Shown piece after piece: positions 23,401 to 47,084 of a DNA stretch of 64,000 bases; within the stretch, counting starts at the first letter, position 1, and each line of letters opens with the position of its first letter. The stretch spans positions 1 to 64,000 of the forward strand of contig JADGJC010000025.1 of assembly GCA_027596075.1 (NCBI GenBank). Direction: 5' to 3'. Position numbers and translations under genes: made by a program. The notes below the pieces were generated by a model that was not told where the DNA came from, did not search any database, and saw nothing but the letters and a program-made list of their open reading frames with translations. Source of the DNA: Rhizophlyctis rosea (Eukaryota; Chytridiomycota; Chytridiomycetes; Rhizophlyctidales; Rhizophlyctidaceae).

Positions 23401-24422
23401 TTTCATGCTTCATGGTTTGGTGTTGACGAGATTGGTTGAACAGCCGAATATGGGAGGGAAGAGCACGTTTTTGAGACAGTGGTGCGTTACTTTCTTTGTA
23501 TTGGTTAGCTTTTTTGTCTGCTTTCCAGCTCATCAATTGAAATTTGATGTTCTGTTTTTTGGTCTACAGTGCCTTAATATCCATCCTGGCCCAGGCCGGC
23601 AGCTACGTACCGGCAACCTCCGCCAAATTGGGTATAGTCGACCGGGTGCTAACCCGGATTGGGGCCTCAGACGACTTGGCGGCTCATAAATCCACTTTCA
23701 TGGTACCCTTACTCCCACTTAACTCTTGCAACACCAACCCACCAACCACCCTCTCACAGGTCGAAATGAGCGAAACAACATCCATCCTCAACACCGCCAC
23801 GCCCAAAAGTCTCGTGATAATGGACGAAGTCGGCCGCGGAACGTCCCCACTTTGTGGTGTTGCGATAGCGTATGCGGTGTTGCGGTATTTGCATGACCGG
23901 TGTGGGTGTCGGACGATTTTTGCGACGCATTTCCAGGATTTGGCGGTTCGGATTGAGGGGGAGGGGAGGGGAGTTTGGGAGGGGGTGGAGTTTTTTAGGA
24001 CTAGTGTTGTTGGGGAGGTGGGTTTTTGGTGTGTGATTTTGAGTGAGGTTTGGGGGTAGGGTTAGGGGCGTGGGCGGTATGGCGAGGATTTTGTGCCCTT
24101 TGACGTTGACCGTTTTTGTAGACTCAGGATGGACGAGGGTCTATTGACTATAAGATCCAACGCGGGATCACAGATGAAAGTCATGGGATTATTGTTGCTA
24201 GGAAAGCAGGTATGATTGTCGGTTTTTTTCAGAACGGCTTCGTTTCCTTCATTTTTACCGAAATATGCGATGGCACAAGGCTTGCCCCCTGAGGTGATCG
24301 AGACGGCTGGTAAGATTATGCATGCGTCTAAGGCGGAGGAGGAGGAGAAGGAGGTGGTTTGGGAAAAGTATAGGCGGGGTGATTTAGTTGAGCGTAGGCG
24401 AACTGTTAGTTTGGGAGCTTGA
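20421..24422 (+). CDS. MSH1: mitochondrial DNA mismatch repair protein MutS homologue
   Basis: Fourteen exons: 20421-20987, 21046-21835, 21909-22370, 22478-22653, 22726-22815, 22891-23012, 23108-23127, 23191-23240, 23319-23375, 23444-23481, 23570-23702, 23760-24017, 24122-24209 and 24280-24422, giving 997 residues. The N-terminus is Arg-rich without acids for about 30 residues, a mitochondrial presequence. The MutS mismatch-contact motif is in [10 protein letters not shown] (F-Y-E about 153-155). Connector, lever ([31 protein letters not shown]) and clamp regions follow. The ATPase has [11 protein letters not shown], Walker A PNMGGKST (779-786), Walker [13 protein letters not shown] (D857/E858) and IFATHF. 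The usual GTSTLDG is GTSPLCG here. The size agrees with fungal MSH1. It maintains mitochondrial DNA by ATP-dependent mismatch recognition. Exon 7 is just 20 nt. Confidence 0.93.
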
Positions 24423-26350
24423 GATTGGGGGTTTTCGGCCTTTTTTGAGGATGTAGATACGGTAGTGTGTCAGGTTGATAGGTTATAGCAAAAATTCATA
24501 GTTTTATAAACAAAAGTGTTGGTAGGATTTGTAAATAGTCAGCATAGACAAAGATTGATTTCAATCGGGTGAGTTTTGGAGTAAGGCGTGTGATTTGGGT
24601 TTTATGGTGGTCGGCTTTGGGAACGTAGAGGGTTCATCGGCCTGCTCTTTGGGTCGTTTTGAGCTTTTGGACTGGTCAGACTTCGGGGCGTAAAGATTAT
24701 TTTCAAATGCATAGCGTTATATCTTGGTAACAGAATGTACGTCAGTTGGTGATATGGATTTTTGTTGTAAATTGCGAGAAATCGAAGATTTGTCGTGAAT
24801 GTGTATTTGATGTGCGCAAAGTATGTAATTACCTTTGTAGTAGTTTGAGCACTGGATTTGGCCTGATGTCTTTGTAGAACTCATAGACCCATCGCCTTTG
24901 CGCGATCTTCAAATTCTTCACTGACCTGGCCTGATGTGCTCGTACTAATTGATAGACCCATCGCCTTTGCAGGTGGCTTGCGGGGATGACATGCCGGCCA
25001 ACTTTTTTGGGCCTGATTGTGTGTATCATTGCACTTGCGGTGATTCCCTCCTTGGATTTATACACACCTTTATAAAGTTTACATCGGTACATGATAGTTA
25101 CGATTACGATGTGTGACGCCTGCAGATCGAACCCGCGCGAGTCCGCCTGCTTACCACATTCCACGTGAAATATGCGCGGCACAGTCATTTAGCCACTTTA
25201 TCCAAGCAACCTCGGTCTTGCTGAGCACCACCTGCTGAGTTTTTGCGCAGTCGCACCTCACAAGCCCATCCCAAATTTCTATAAATACCACCCCACCCCC
25301 CTGCTCCCCTTGCCATCCTGCATCAGGCCTGATGTGCCCGCAAACCTAATAGACCCATCGCCTTTTACTATGGATCTCAGTGTGAACGCATCATCAAGGG
25401 CCTTTACCCAATTTTTTCCATACCCCTCTGTTCTCCTTATGGGAGAAAGTGAGGAATACTTTATGAAAATAAACAAGAAAATCTTTTGTGAAGCCGCGTC
25501 GTGCTATTTGGGACGAGGTTTTGGACCAATCTGATACGGCTCTGTTGGGGGGGAAGCAAATGTTCGAGCTGGAGGCTCTCATTTTCGCAACACAACAGGA
25601 TGCGGAGCAGCAGGGTCGCAATTGTTTCTGAACCGTTTCTCTGCGTAAACCCTCACCGAATCCTGCTGTTCTGCACCTTTCTTGACTTGCACGCACGCAG
25701 GTTTTTCGCGTATTCTGCCAGCAACCCTTTGAGCACCCGTCCATTCACAATTGTCACAGCGACTCGGAGCAATATGCTGTTGACACCCAACCTCGCTTTG
25801 TATGCACCCCAGACGGCATTGCCATTTTGCTCTTGGTACAAACCGATGTTCAGTCTATGCAAACGAATTGGGCCTTTGCAATACCTTCGGCACATTTTTT
25901 CTCTGGATTTGGATCGGTATGATGAGATCAACGTTATCGTGAAAGTTTGTGTGAAATCTCTCCCTTGGAATGCTAGGACCAGGCCGCACTCGTTAGGACT
26001 CGGTCAATCAATTCACCAGCGGATGGGTCCTTGATTGTCGTTAGTGGTCAGCCCCAGCCCTAGCGTAGTGAGAAGGAACGCCTCTAACACCCAAGCGAAA
26101 GAAGAAGGCCAACCCATTTTTGAAAGCCATCATCCAGAGACGATATGTCACAACGTCACAACACGAAGGATTTTCTTGCGAAAAACCAACGTAATGATGC
26201 AGAGCCTCGATCCACATCCTTGCCAGCTGGTTCGCTATGATCCTTCAATCCGGTATCCATTCAAACGCGAAATCTTCAAATATGAGATTGGCCCAACATC
26301 TATAATTTCTACAAACCACAACCACACTAAATATACATCCTATAAATGAC
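24423..26350. other. gene-poor stretch with repeats between MSH1 and GRS1
   Basis: About 1.9 kb between the convergent 3' ends of MSH1 (plus) and GRS1 (minus). It contains the three-copy repeat listed separately. A minus-strand frame is open from roughly 25990 to 25653 (LISSYRSKSREKMCRRY...) with no family I recognise. A plus-strand frame covers about the same stretch. It may hold a decayed element, but I see no transposase, terminal repeats or intact gene. Confidence 0.35.
24860..25367. repeat. three copies of a ~42 bp dispersed direct repeat
   Basis: Copies lie at about 24860-24901, 24929-24970 and 25326-25367, all in the same orientation. Each begins GGCCTGATGT and ends TAGACCCATCGCCTTT, with a variable core of about 14 bases. 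The two outer blocks are almost identical among copies. One unit in the reverse sense could be read as RRWVY peptides, but the conserved nucleotides outside that reading suggest a DNA-level repeat. Confidence 0.8.
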
Positions 26351-29136
26351 TTAAACCTCTTGTTGAGTGAAAGCGGGGTACTTCTTCGCAACCTCCTCCC
26401 AAGTCGTAGCCTCCTCAACCAAGTCCTTGAGAATACCGACAACAGTGGGGATCTACAATAAAGTTAGCAAGTAAACTCCAATGCCCGAATTCAACGTTCC
26501 ATATTCATATGACTCACCGACTCACGAATCTGCGTGGTGCTGTCACGCTCACGCAAAGTAACAGTGTTGTCCTTGAGCGTTTGGAAATCAACAGTAACGG
26601 CGAAGGGCGTCCCCAATTCATCATTACGGGCATATCTCCGACCGATGGAAGCACCGGAGTTGTCAACCTTGTTCGCAACGCCGGCCCGACGCAACGCGGT
26701 AACTAAATGAAATGTTTGCCAATCAATGATGGGAAGTGTTGAATGGACGACATGATGGGACATGGCGCAACTTACCAACTTGTTTGATGTGCGGCTCGAA
26801 CGTTTCACGATCACTTTGACTGATGGGAACAACTAATGCCTTGTTAGGTGCAACAGATGGGCGGAATTTGAAAACAGCGCGTTGTTCATCGCCCTCGCGG
26901 ACGTAGTAGGAGTGTTCCAAGAGTTGGTAAAGAATACGGCCGATACCGAACGAAGGCTCGATAACATTGGGGACAAAGTTGCGGACTGCAGGCCAGAGAC
27001 GTATTGAGCTTGGAAGCTCCAAAAAAAAAAAAATGGCCGCAGCACGGAACCAGCCCTCTTACCGCTGACTTTCTTGGTCTTACGGGTAATGGAGATCAAG
27101 GTGTTGTTCAATTCGTATTGGTTATTGTCCGCGCCGGTGACAGAAGCGCTCCTGATGGGACAATAAGATGTGGTCAATAAGTACTCGTGAAGGACAAGCA
27201 AAACGAACTCACCCCTTGGCTTTGATCGCATCATCCAACTCTTGCAACTTGGCCTCGTCCCAGTCATCCCCGTCCTTGAGGGTTGCCAAGTAAGCCTCAA
27301 CAGCTTTGCCGTTCTTCTTAAATGTCTTTCCGAAAGCAGGCTGCAGAATGTCCAATTCTAGCTTGTTGGTGACCACTGGCTCAGGCAAGAGCTCCTGAAC
27401 GGACAGACGCTCGCCTGTCCTGTCAGAGTGGGCAGTCAAGTCATAAGCAGATCGGTCGGCGCAACCAACACATTCAATCCAGCCCTGATGAATCATGTTA
27501 AGGAGTGTGATGACTCCAATCGAACGGTAGGCACAACTTACATAGCTGCTTTGGATCTCAGCATCCCAGCAGTCAGTGGCATAGTGCGCCATCTCGTTGG
27601 CCATGTGTTGGCGCATACGCAAGCGTGCAGGGTCAATGCCGATGCGAATCAAGAACAAGTAAATTCTTGCAACGAAGTAGCCCAAAGTTTGATTGTTGAT
27701 GATTCCCTGGCGTGATCACGTCAGATGCTATATCCGCTGGTCTAGCATTTCGCATACTGACCTTGTCCACAGCCTCACCGATTGACATTTTTGTTGGACC
27801 AGCTGCTTCTGCCTGGGCGGGGGCAGAGTAGAGAGGGACAACAACGTCTCTGACTTCATCGAACCGGGGATGATCCTTCTTCAATGGGTCCACATAGTGC
27901 TCAATCTCCGCCATGGTAAATTCACTGATATATGCATATTAGATAAGGATTGATGAGGAAAATGTGTTTCCTTGGCACTCACCGCACTCGCAAAAGACCC
28001 TGACGAGGAGAGATCTCGTTACGGAAGGATTTGCCTACAGATGCAGAGGCGAACGGCATCTTGTCGTTGTTGAATTCCAGCAACTTCTTGAAGTTCAAGA
28101 AGTGACCTTGAGCGGTCTCTGGTCGCAAGAAGCTGCAGAAGGACATTGAGTCACGATACATGGCAGGATCGCCAAAGTTGACACATACCCGCGGAACTGG
28201 CCAGTGGGGCCGATTTGCGTCTCGAACATGAGGTTAAACAATACAGGTTCGGACAGCTCGTTGCCCGTCTCGGGTGCCCGAATGTCCAATCGTTTGAGCA
28301 GCTTCGTCAAGTCATCCCCAACATAGTTGTCCAGCTAATGATGCCATGTTGGTCGCCATTGCCAGCAAAAACTGGCAAAACAGATACCACATACCGTCTC
28401 CAAAATCATCTCATATTCATCCCTCACCGCGATGTCCAACTGCAATGGCTTAGGCTTGCCCTTGGGAACCTTGATTTGGACACCTGCGCGCAACTTTTGG
28501 TCGTCCTCCAACCGCTGCTTCAATACTTGCTTGACCAAGTGATCAGCACGGAAAATGTCACCAGTCTTGGTATCCTTGACCATGTAGTCCGCGAAACGGT
28601 CAACGTGGCCGGATGTTTTCAAGACAGCTTCTGGCGTCAAGTTGGTGCATTCCACCTCGAGCATATCTTCCTCCAAAACGAAGTGTTGACGCCACAAAGA
28701 AAGGATGTTGTTTTGGAGCGCACACGCTGGAGGTCCATAATCATAGAGACCGGCGATACCTGTAAACAAACAAAAGAATCATAAGAAGATGCATAGGACA
28801 AAGCGTGGGGAGATACTGTTGAGAAGCGGGCAGGTGCAACTGTGACTGGTTTTACGTACCACCGTATATTTGGAAGGAGGGAGCAACGAAGAATCTTTGT
28901 GCCAATAGTGCGTCCAAAGCGGTGCGGTCGAACTCCTTCGGCGCGGTGCCGTCCTTCTGAGCTTCTTCAGCCCGACGCTTCACCTCCGCCTTGACAGCGA
29001 GCAGGTTGTCCAACGCCGGTTGGAGCTCATCCTTCGGGACTTTCTTGGCCTTCAAAGCCTTGACGGTGTCACCCGCCTTGGCCAGAGCAGCGTCCAAGCC
29101 AGCTTGGTCTAGTATTGTAAGGTCAGTGGCGGTCAT
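26351..29136 (-). CDS. GRS1: glycyl-tRNA synthetase with WHEP domain
   Basis: Eleven exons on the minus strand: 29136-28860, 28759-28395, 28334-28189, 28132-27983, 27924-27762, 27706-27542, 27484-27213, 27151-27063, 26985-26776, 26702-26518 and 26452-26351, giving 707 residues. The enzyme charges tRNA-Gly in cytosol and probably mitochondria. Residues about 12-55 ([19 protein letters not shown], then [11 protein letters not shown]) form a WHEP domain. The class II core follows: [33 protein letters not shown], motif 2 around [18 protein letters not shown], the [15 protein letters not shown] block and motif 3 [16 protein letters not shown]. The C-terminal anticodon-binding domain has ALVVPIS and [14 protein letters not shown]. 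No long presequence precedes the start used here; a longer mitochondrial form cannot be excluded. The assignment is secure. Confidence 0.95.
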
Positions 29137-29947
29137 AGTTGAAGTGTCAGATGGAAAGGTAAGGTCTGAGAGGAATCGTGGTGTGGGGTGAGAGGGGGGT
29201 GGTGGTGTAACAGTCAGCCGTGACGTGGCTTAAAAAGTTGTAAACTCAGCAGAACACTGCACTTACAGCTAATGGATTTGTAAAAGTAAGTACCAGCAAT
29301 TGAACGTTTGTTGGGGCAAGATTTGGAACGTGGGAAAGAGAACGCGGTCGGTATTAAACTGGTAAAAGTGGCTTTCCCACGCTGGTTCTGATTTCTTATT
29401 GTTACGGATGCTACTCTGGTTGCGCAGAAAGGACGGCAGTAAGAATGCGAAATGTTCCAACAGACTTTAATAGCAGTCTGGGACAATGGCATCAAGTTTG
29501 ACGGAACACCGCTTCAAATAGCGAATACTTCACTCTAATCGTTGACAGATCGAAATGGAAGTGGAGTTGCTGGAAGGGTTTGTTTACTGTGAGTGACATG
29601 CATGACACACAGCGTGGCGGCTGTGGCGGCCAGCCAGGCCCGGTGGCTTCACACCCGAGCAAGGGTCCTATTAACAGGCAGTGGGGTGTTCAATCTTTGG
29701 CACTGACTGTGGAGTCACTCGACTTGGTGAGGTGAAATGCCTCCTGGCAAGCATGATGGGAATCGCTCTTCAAGGGAATATTTTGAAGTCCTCCTTTGTT
29801 TGCAATCTAATTGAAACTCATCCCGAACAAGTTGTTGGGACCTCGTAATGTACGAAGATTGATAATTTTGTTCTTCAATGGAAACAACAGGTGCGAACAA
29901 TGTATATACCTTTGGTAAACCATACCTAGCCTACTTTTTCCTTCCAT
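29137..29947. other. intergenic region upstream of GRS1
   Basis: No gene recognised. 29137-29220 is the immediate 5' region of GRS1. GC-rich patches near 29610-29660 and AT-rich patches near 29800-29900 show nothing I can name. Confidence 0.4.
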
Positions 29948-31849
29948 CTAACTAGCAGCTTGGAGGGCTTCCTGTTGAACCACCTCAGTCTCCAACAATT
30001 CCACCGATGGATCCAGGCCCTTCACCTCTTCAAACGCTAAATGGCCTTTCTTCTCAGCCACGGAACCTATCGAATCAACCCCCATCGGTATCATCTCCAA
30101 CTGCAGCACAGTCTCTTCCGAAAGTACTCCCAACGATTCAAACTTCTTACTCCATCCTTCATCCTTCAGTGCACTAAAATCATGATGTGCTGCCGAAAAG
30201 TGCTCCAAAAGAGAGTGCATGATGGTTTGGTGTGCATCATTGCGGAGGTCCCAGAGATGGAAGTCGGGCCTTTGCGAAGCGGGGGATATCCAACAGGATG
30301 TCGCACTTGAAAGTGTTTGTGAACCTGGAATAATGAGCTCAGTGGCTTTGAAGACGGATGGTGGGCGGTCCGCCCGGAGGTCCCGATAAAACTGTATCAG
30401 GCGGCTTCCGGTAACGAGGAACATTGCCGCGTGGGTGTCCACAATAGCACCATACAGGAAGGATCGGTTCAGGTAGGCGTCTGAAACTTCTCGGAGTCGG
30501 TTGTTTTTGTAATGCGCACGGATATGCGCGTAGGATTCCGCTGTTGCGAAAAGGAGGCCCACGAAAGCTTGCACCAATGCCCGTTCAACCGCCAAGCCAG
30601 TTGGCTTGTTGGAGCCTGATTTGAACTTTGCGCAATCAGATTGGCCCCAACACAGAATGATATTCGGCATTCGCGCACCTCAAGACAGCCAGTTGTGAGA
30701 ATCATCCATGGTTCAATTTCAGAACGGATCAATAAGTCAGGTGTGTAATGTTTGCCCTTTCCGCATGGGTTGTACATCATGCTATGGAAGACGATTTAAT
30801 CACCGGAGCGATATGTAATCAAACTTCAGATACTGACCGTTCCCTCAGTGGCGGCGTGTGAAAAGAGTCAAAATTGAACTTCAGAAAGTGGTCAACAACC
30901 TCTCGTTCGCTCACGGACGTCGTTGGAGCGATGGGCATCGAGTCATTTGGGATGACATACCGGTCGTTATGCGTGTTGTAACTGTAAGTCTCATATAGGA
31001 ACGATTTTGGACAAACAGGACACGTCGAGTCATCAGAGGTCCCTTTCAGGTCGGTCTGGGCGGTGTTCCCATCCGTACCTTCCATACGACATATATTTGC
31101 TAAAAAGTCTATTTACCTTGGTCAGATTGCAGATAAGTTAGATATCGGCACGGTATAGTGATCGACATACCAAGATCCGTGCCTTCGCCAGTATGAACAA
31201 GGGACTGGAAAACGGTGTTATGGACTACGCAACGTCGATATACCTCAACGTGGGGAGGATGATGTGATGGAGGATGGCGCAAGGGATTGATGCTGCCGGA
31301 GTCGGTTGCGAAAGCTGGTGGAGGCCCGTACTCTTCCGCCATGATCTTCTGAGAATGTCGCCTCAGAGGATTCTTCAACCAGCTGCCCAGAACCCCATCG
31401 GCCTTTTTGTGCCTGCCATTGTTCTGTCGACCTTTTCTCTGCTTCTGCATAAGATGGGCGTGCTCATTGGAACCGGCAGAGTTGCACATCATTGAGTCGG
31501 TGATTGTGACCGCCAGCGGACCCGTTGAGATGTTGGCAAGTGCCTTGACTTTGCTTTCAACGAGGGCCACAGCGGTGTTCAATTCTGCGATAGAAGCCTC
31601 CGATTGGTTTTGCTGGGTGGCGGTTCTGTAGGGAATCGTGGAAGGAGGCGAAGGTCGTGTTGTGCGTTGTATGGTATTGGCGTTTACTTCAAATGGGTTT
31701 GCAGGGGTTGGATGGGTTGCAAGTGCTAAGGTTGCATGCAGCCGGATTTGGAAACCGGTGGTGTGGGACATTGAGGTTGACAGAAGTGGTATGCGATATG
31801 TCAAGCGACGCCCTCGGCCTTGGCGCATCAAAACATTATGAAAAAGCAT
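29948..31849 (-). CDS. uncharacterised protein with PD-(D/E)XK nuclease-like signature
   Basis: Four exons on the minus strand: 31849 (first ATG; frame open from 31939)-31171, 31099-30838, 30781-30679 and 30625-29948, about 573 residues. All splice phases agree. The start is Arg/Ser-rich and may be an organelle presequence. A low-complexity basic region and a CPVC pair follow. The third and fourth exons carry the interesting part. EREVVDHFLKF is followed by HYTPDLLI, then CLEFKSGSN formed exactly at the exon 3/4 junction, then ERALVQAFVGLLFATAESY, and finally GAIVDTHAAMFLVTGSRL. PD, E-X-K and a later Q on a helix is the active-site layout of PD-(D/E)XK nucleases. I know no named family matching it. 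It resembles restriction-like domains of Crinkler-type fungal proteins only in general plan. Function unproven. Confidence 0.55.
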
Positions 31850-32950
31850 GATTGATCTTGCTATGCTATCTGTCGACTGCCTTGGAGCACTTTCAGGAGC
31901 AAAGAGCACCGGCCTTACACTACGTGGAAAGATGGACAAGGATCAAGCAAATGATACCTCCACCTTATGGACGGTACATGTGATGGTCTGAGACAATTGA
32001 GACATGGCTGGGCCGCCCAAAGTGCCCAAGGGAACTGGTCAATACTTTGATGATTTTCGGGGTGATGCACATATGTGTCATTCTACTTCCAAATTTCTGT
32101 CTTGGAGCTTGCATCGCATGTACATCAATGAGAGTGGATGTAATCCACTCCTACCCTTTCTGTATGACCTGACTGACCTAATGCATGTCCCACGTCTGCT
32201 AGGGATACATTTGACAGGCGCTTTTGACACAGGCCATATGGCAGAAGAGCTTCAACCTAATCCTCATCATGCATAAACCGCTAGACTCTATCACCTATAC
32301 AGTGATGACTAATCAGAGGATGATTCCGTAAATTGGGTAGATACTTTTTCTCACTTGAATTCAAATGAAAAAATTGAAAGTTTTGACGGAAAAAAGTGGA
32401 CCCTGAGACACGTCTTTACCTTGGTGGCTTGGAACCCCACAAACAAAATCTGAGATCTCGGAGGGGTCGCCCACTCATGCAAATCCGGCCCAGACTTTTC
32501 GTGCTTTTGCCAAGCCACTTGGAGGAAGTGCTTGCAGAACAATCCTGGTCATGACATTCCCCTGCAAAAACAAACCACTTCCGTCGGCAGAAGTTGGACA
32601 ACCCAATTTTGCGAATGACATTCACGAAACGTAACGAAACCGTCACCGGGCCCCGCCTTTTGTACGAGGAGCGACGGCTATCACCTATTGCGGGTGCTTT
32701 GGTCCGGGCGTAAAGTGTTTCACTTCCTTCCCCGTCGCTGCAGCGTGTGCTTAGAAGTGCTTAGAACTTCGACTGAACTTTACTATCTCACCGCCTAACT
32801 TAACACTGTACATACGTATCATTATTGGATTGCATTGTGTAGCTGCAGTCATTGTCCGGCCCCACCTCATCATTGTACATAGCACTCCACGTCGAGGCAC
32901 ATTGCGATAGCTGAACTTGTAGATATATAGACAGTCAAGTAGATAGAGAA
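31850..32950. other. divergent intergenic region
   Basis: Separates the minus-strand nuclease-like gene from the plus-strand carrier gene. In-frame sequence to 31939 might extend the former. The remainder has no open frame with coding character. Nothing else recognised. Confidence 0.4.
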
Positions 32951-34157
32951 ATGGACCACGCGCACACGAAAACCACAGTTTTGGACGGGGCACCTGTTGT
33001 GCCGGAGGTGCTGGAAGTTCCTCAAGTGCAGAAGAACTCACGACTGGCGGATGTATTGTTTGGATCGGTATGCACAAACCGTCGTTCTGAGCCTCTTGCA
33101 TTTTAATTCAACTTCAGGATTTTGTTTTCAACAGGTCGCCGGCTTTACTGGGAAGTTGGTAGAATACCCTTTTGATACCATCAAAGTCAGATTGCAGACG
33201 CAACCACTGGGGAATGACATCTCAGCACCACGGTTTCGTGGTCCATGGGATTGTTTTCAGCACGCTTTGAGGACACAGGGAGTTTTGGGATTGTACAAGG
33301 TAATGCATATAGCGTATAAAGGCCTCCACCATGAAAGCCACGTATTCACGTCAAAGATCATTCAATGATTAGGGTTTGTCAGCTCCGCTTGTCGGATGCA
33401 TGGTTGAGAATTCGGCACTCTTTGCGGCATACAATCACATACAGAACCTCATTCGTCATTACAGCAACACCAATCCCGACACACCACTCTCCCTTCCACA
33501 ACTTGCCACAGCTGGATTTTTCTCCGGCGCCTTTGTCTCCCTCATTCTTACTCCCATCGAACTTGTCAAGTGTCGGCTGCAAGTACAGGACGTAACCGTC
33601 CATCGCGGCCCGCACGCACCACCCTACCAGGGTCCTGTATCAATCATAACGCAGGTTCTTCGGACAGACGGATTGAAGGGATTTTACCGGGGACATTTGG
33701 GGACGTTTTTGAGAGAGGCTGGAGGGGGTGCGGCGTGGTTTGGAATGTATGAGACGGTGGTGGCACATTTCATTGCAACGAGTAAGGATCCGAGGGTGAA
33801 GAGTAAGGATGATCTAGCTACCTGGCAGTTGATGGCGGCCGGGGCATTGGCCGGGATGGCGTTCAACGGCTCATTATTCCCGGCGGATGTGATCAAAAGC
33901 CGGCAGCAAACGGAGGAAGGGGTAGGGAGAATAAAGTCTTTTTGGGAGGTGGGGAAGGAGGTGTACAGAGAGCAGGGAATCAGAGGGTTCTATAGAGGGT
34001 GTGGGATTACTGTCGCTAGAAGCGCGCCTACAAGCGCCGTCATTTTTGCCACTTATGTAAGTTTTCAGTTGGAGCTTTCCACGGTTTCAAAAGTTTACGA
34101 CTCTATCAGCTAACGCATTCTGTACAGGAGTTATTGAGCCGACACGTATCATTGTAG
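32951..34157 (+). CDS. ORT1: mitochondrial ornithine/basic amino acid carrier (ORT1/ARG13 type)
   Basis: Four exons, 32951-33067, 33135-33299, 33373-34056 and 34128-34157, giving 331 residues. It is a six-span inner-membrane carrier of the SLC25 family. Each of the three repeats has its signature: PFDTIKVRLQT, PIELVKCRLQV and PADVIKSRQQT. Each is followed by the Gly-rich even-helix motif (GVLGLYKGL, GLKGFYRGH, GIRGFYRGC). A Pro-free 40-residue N-terminal extension precedes the first span. The third motif with Arg at the fifth residue after the Asp, and the WFGMYE segment, fit the ornithine/basic amino acid subgroup of Neurospora ARG13 and yeast ORT1, which export ornithine for arginine synthesis. 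The last exon (ELLSRHVSL) is only 30 nt. The family is certain; the substrate is inferred. Confidence 0.85.
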
Positions 34158-34979
34158 ATTAGTTAACTTGTATGAATATATGCTTTGCTTGTCGGACGGA
34201 TCAAACCTTGAAGAAGCTGGAGAGCTTTGAATGCACTCTGAACGTTGAAGTCGTCCCGTTGGGTACTTACGCCGCAGCCGATGTGGTATGTGGCTTGTGC
34301 CGCCACCACCACATCCGCCCAGCCCGGCACGATGCTGCCCGCTACCCTGCCGCTGCCCTCTGCTGCTCGTCTTTGCACTTCTCAAAACCCTCCTTTCGAA
34401 ACCAATCTTTTCCCACGCTCCATTGCATCTAACAATCTTCACTTTACTGTTACAAACGCCAAGATCGGTCCGATTCTCGTTTCCCTCTCGACAATGTTTA
34501 TATTCTGCCCCGTCTTTTAGCCTTCATCTACGCGCAAAGACCAAACAACACGAACACACCAGTACCTGTCTCCACTGACGAGGCATCGTACTTTCGACTG
34601 CTTGCTACCGTGCCACCAAAGTGTGGGTGCAGTCTTTTTGTGGTTTCTTAGGAACCTAAGAGCACTAACGTCATCGCCTCCACAAAGTGCCGCCGAATGC
34701 CCAATGGATACTCTCAGAACTCCTTTGTTGAACCATACCTCCCTGTCTACGGATAGTCAATATACCACGAAACATACCTGGTCCTACTATAATAGTTAAC
34801 GCTTGGAACTGAAATTTCCCAGCAAGCTCTTTGTTATTTGAGTGAAGCGAGGCGAGGCCTCAGGGCTCTTGCTTTTGATTGAACTTTTGAGGGTGGGATA
34901 CCTCTTTCTTTGCACCATATGACGAGGTCTCTTGTTCACAGTACTTGTTCACGCCAGTTCTCGCCATATTTTTGGCACA
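34158..34979. other. intergenic region upstream of SMG1
   Basis: C/T-rich at 34280-34560 and otherwise unremarkable. In this order it holds the ORT1 3' end and then the SMG1 promoter. No coding frame supported. Confidence 0.4.
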
Positions 34980-46897
<11,918 letters not shown>

Positions 46898-47084
46898 ATA
46901 TTTGCCATCAATGTCGCATACATTCATTTGTTGCTGATGAAAGCCCAGTTACGGCTGTCAGTTCAGGAAGATCCATTATGTAGCACACGTCAGTCACAGC
47001 AGTAAAGTATCAATGTAAAATAGTCCAGCATTTGCTCATTACAACAGAGAAAGCAGCATCGTTTCATATGTAGAAGCAGCGAAG

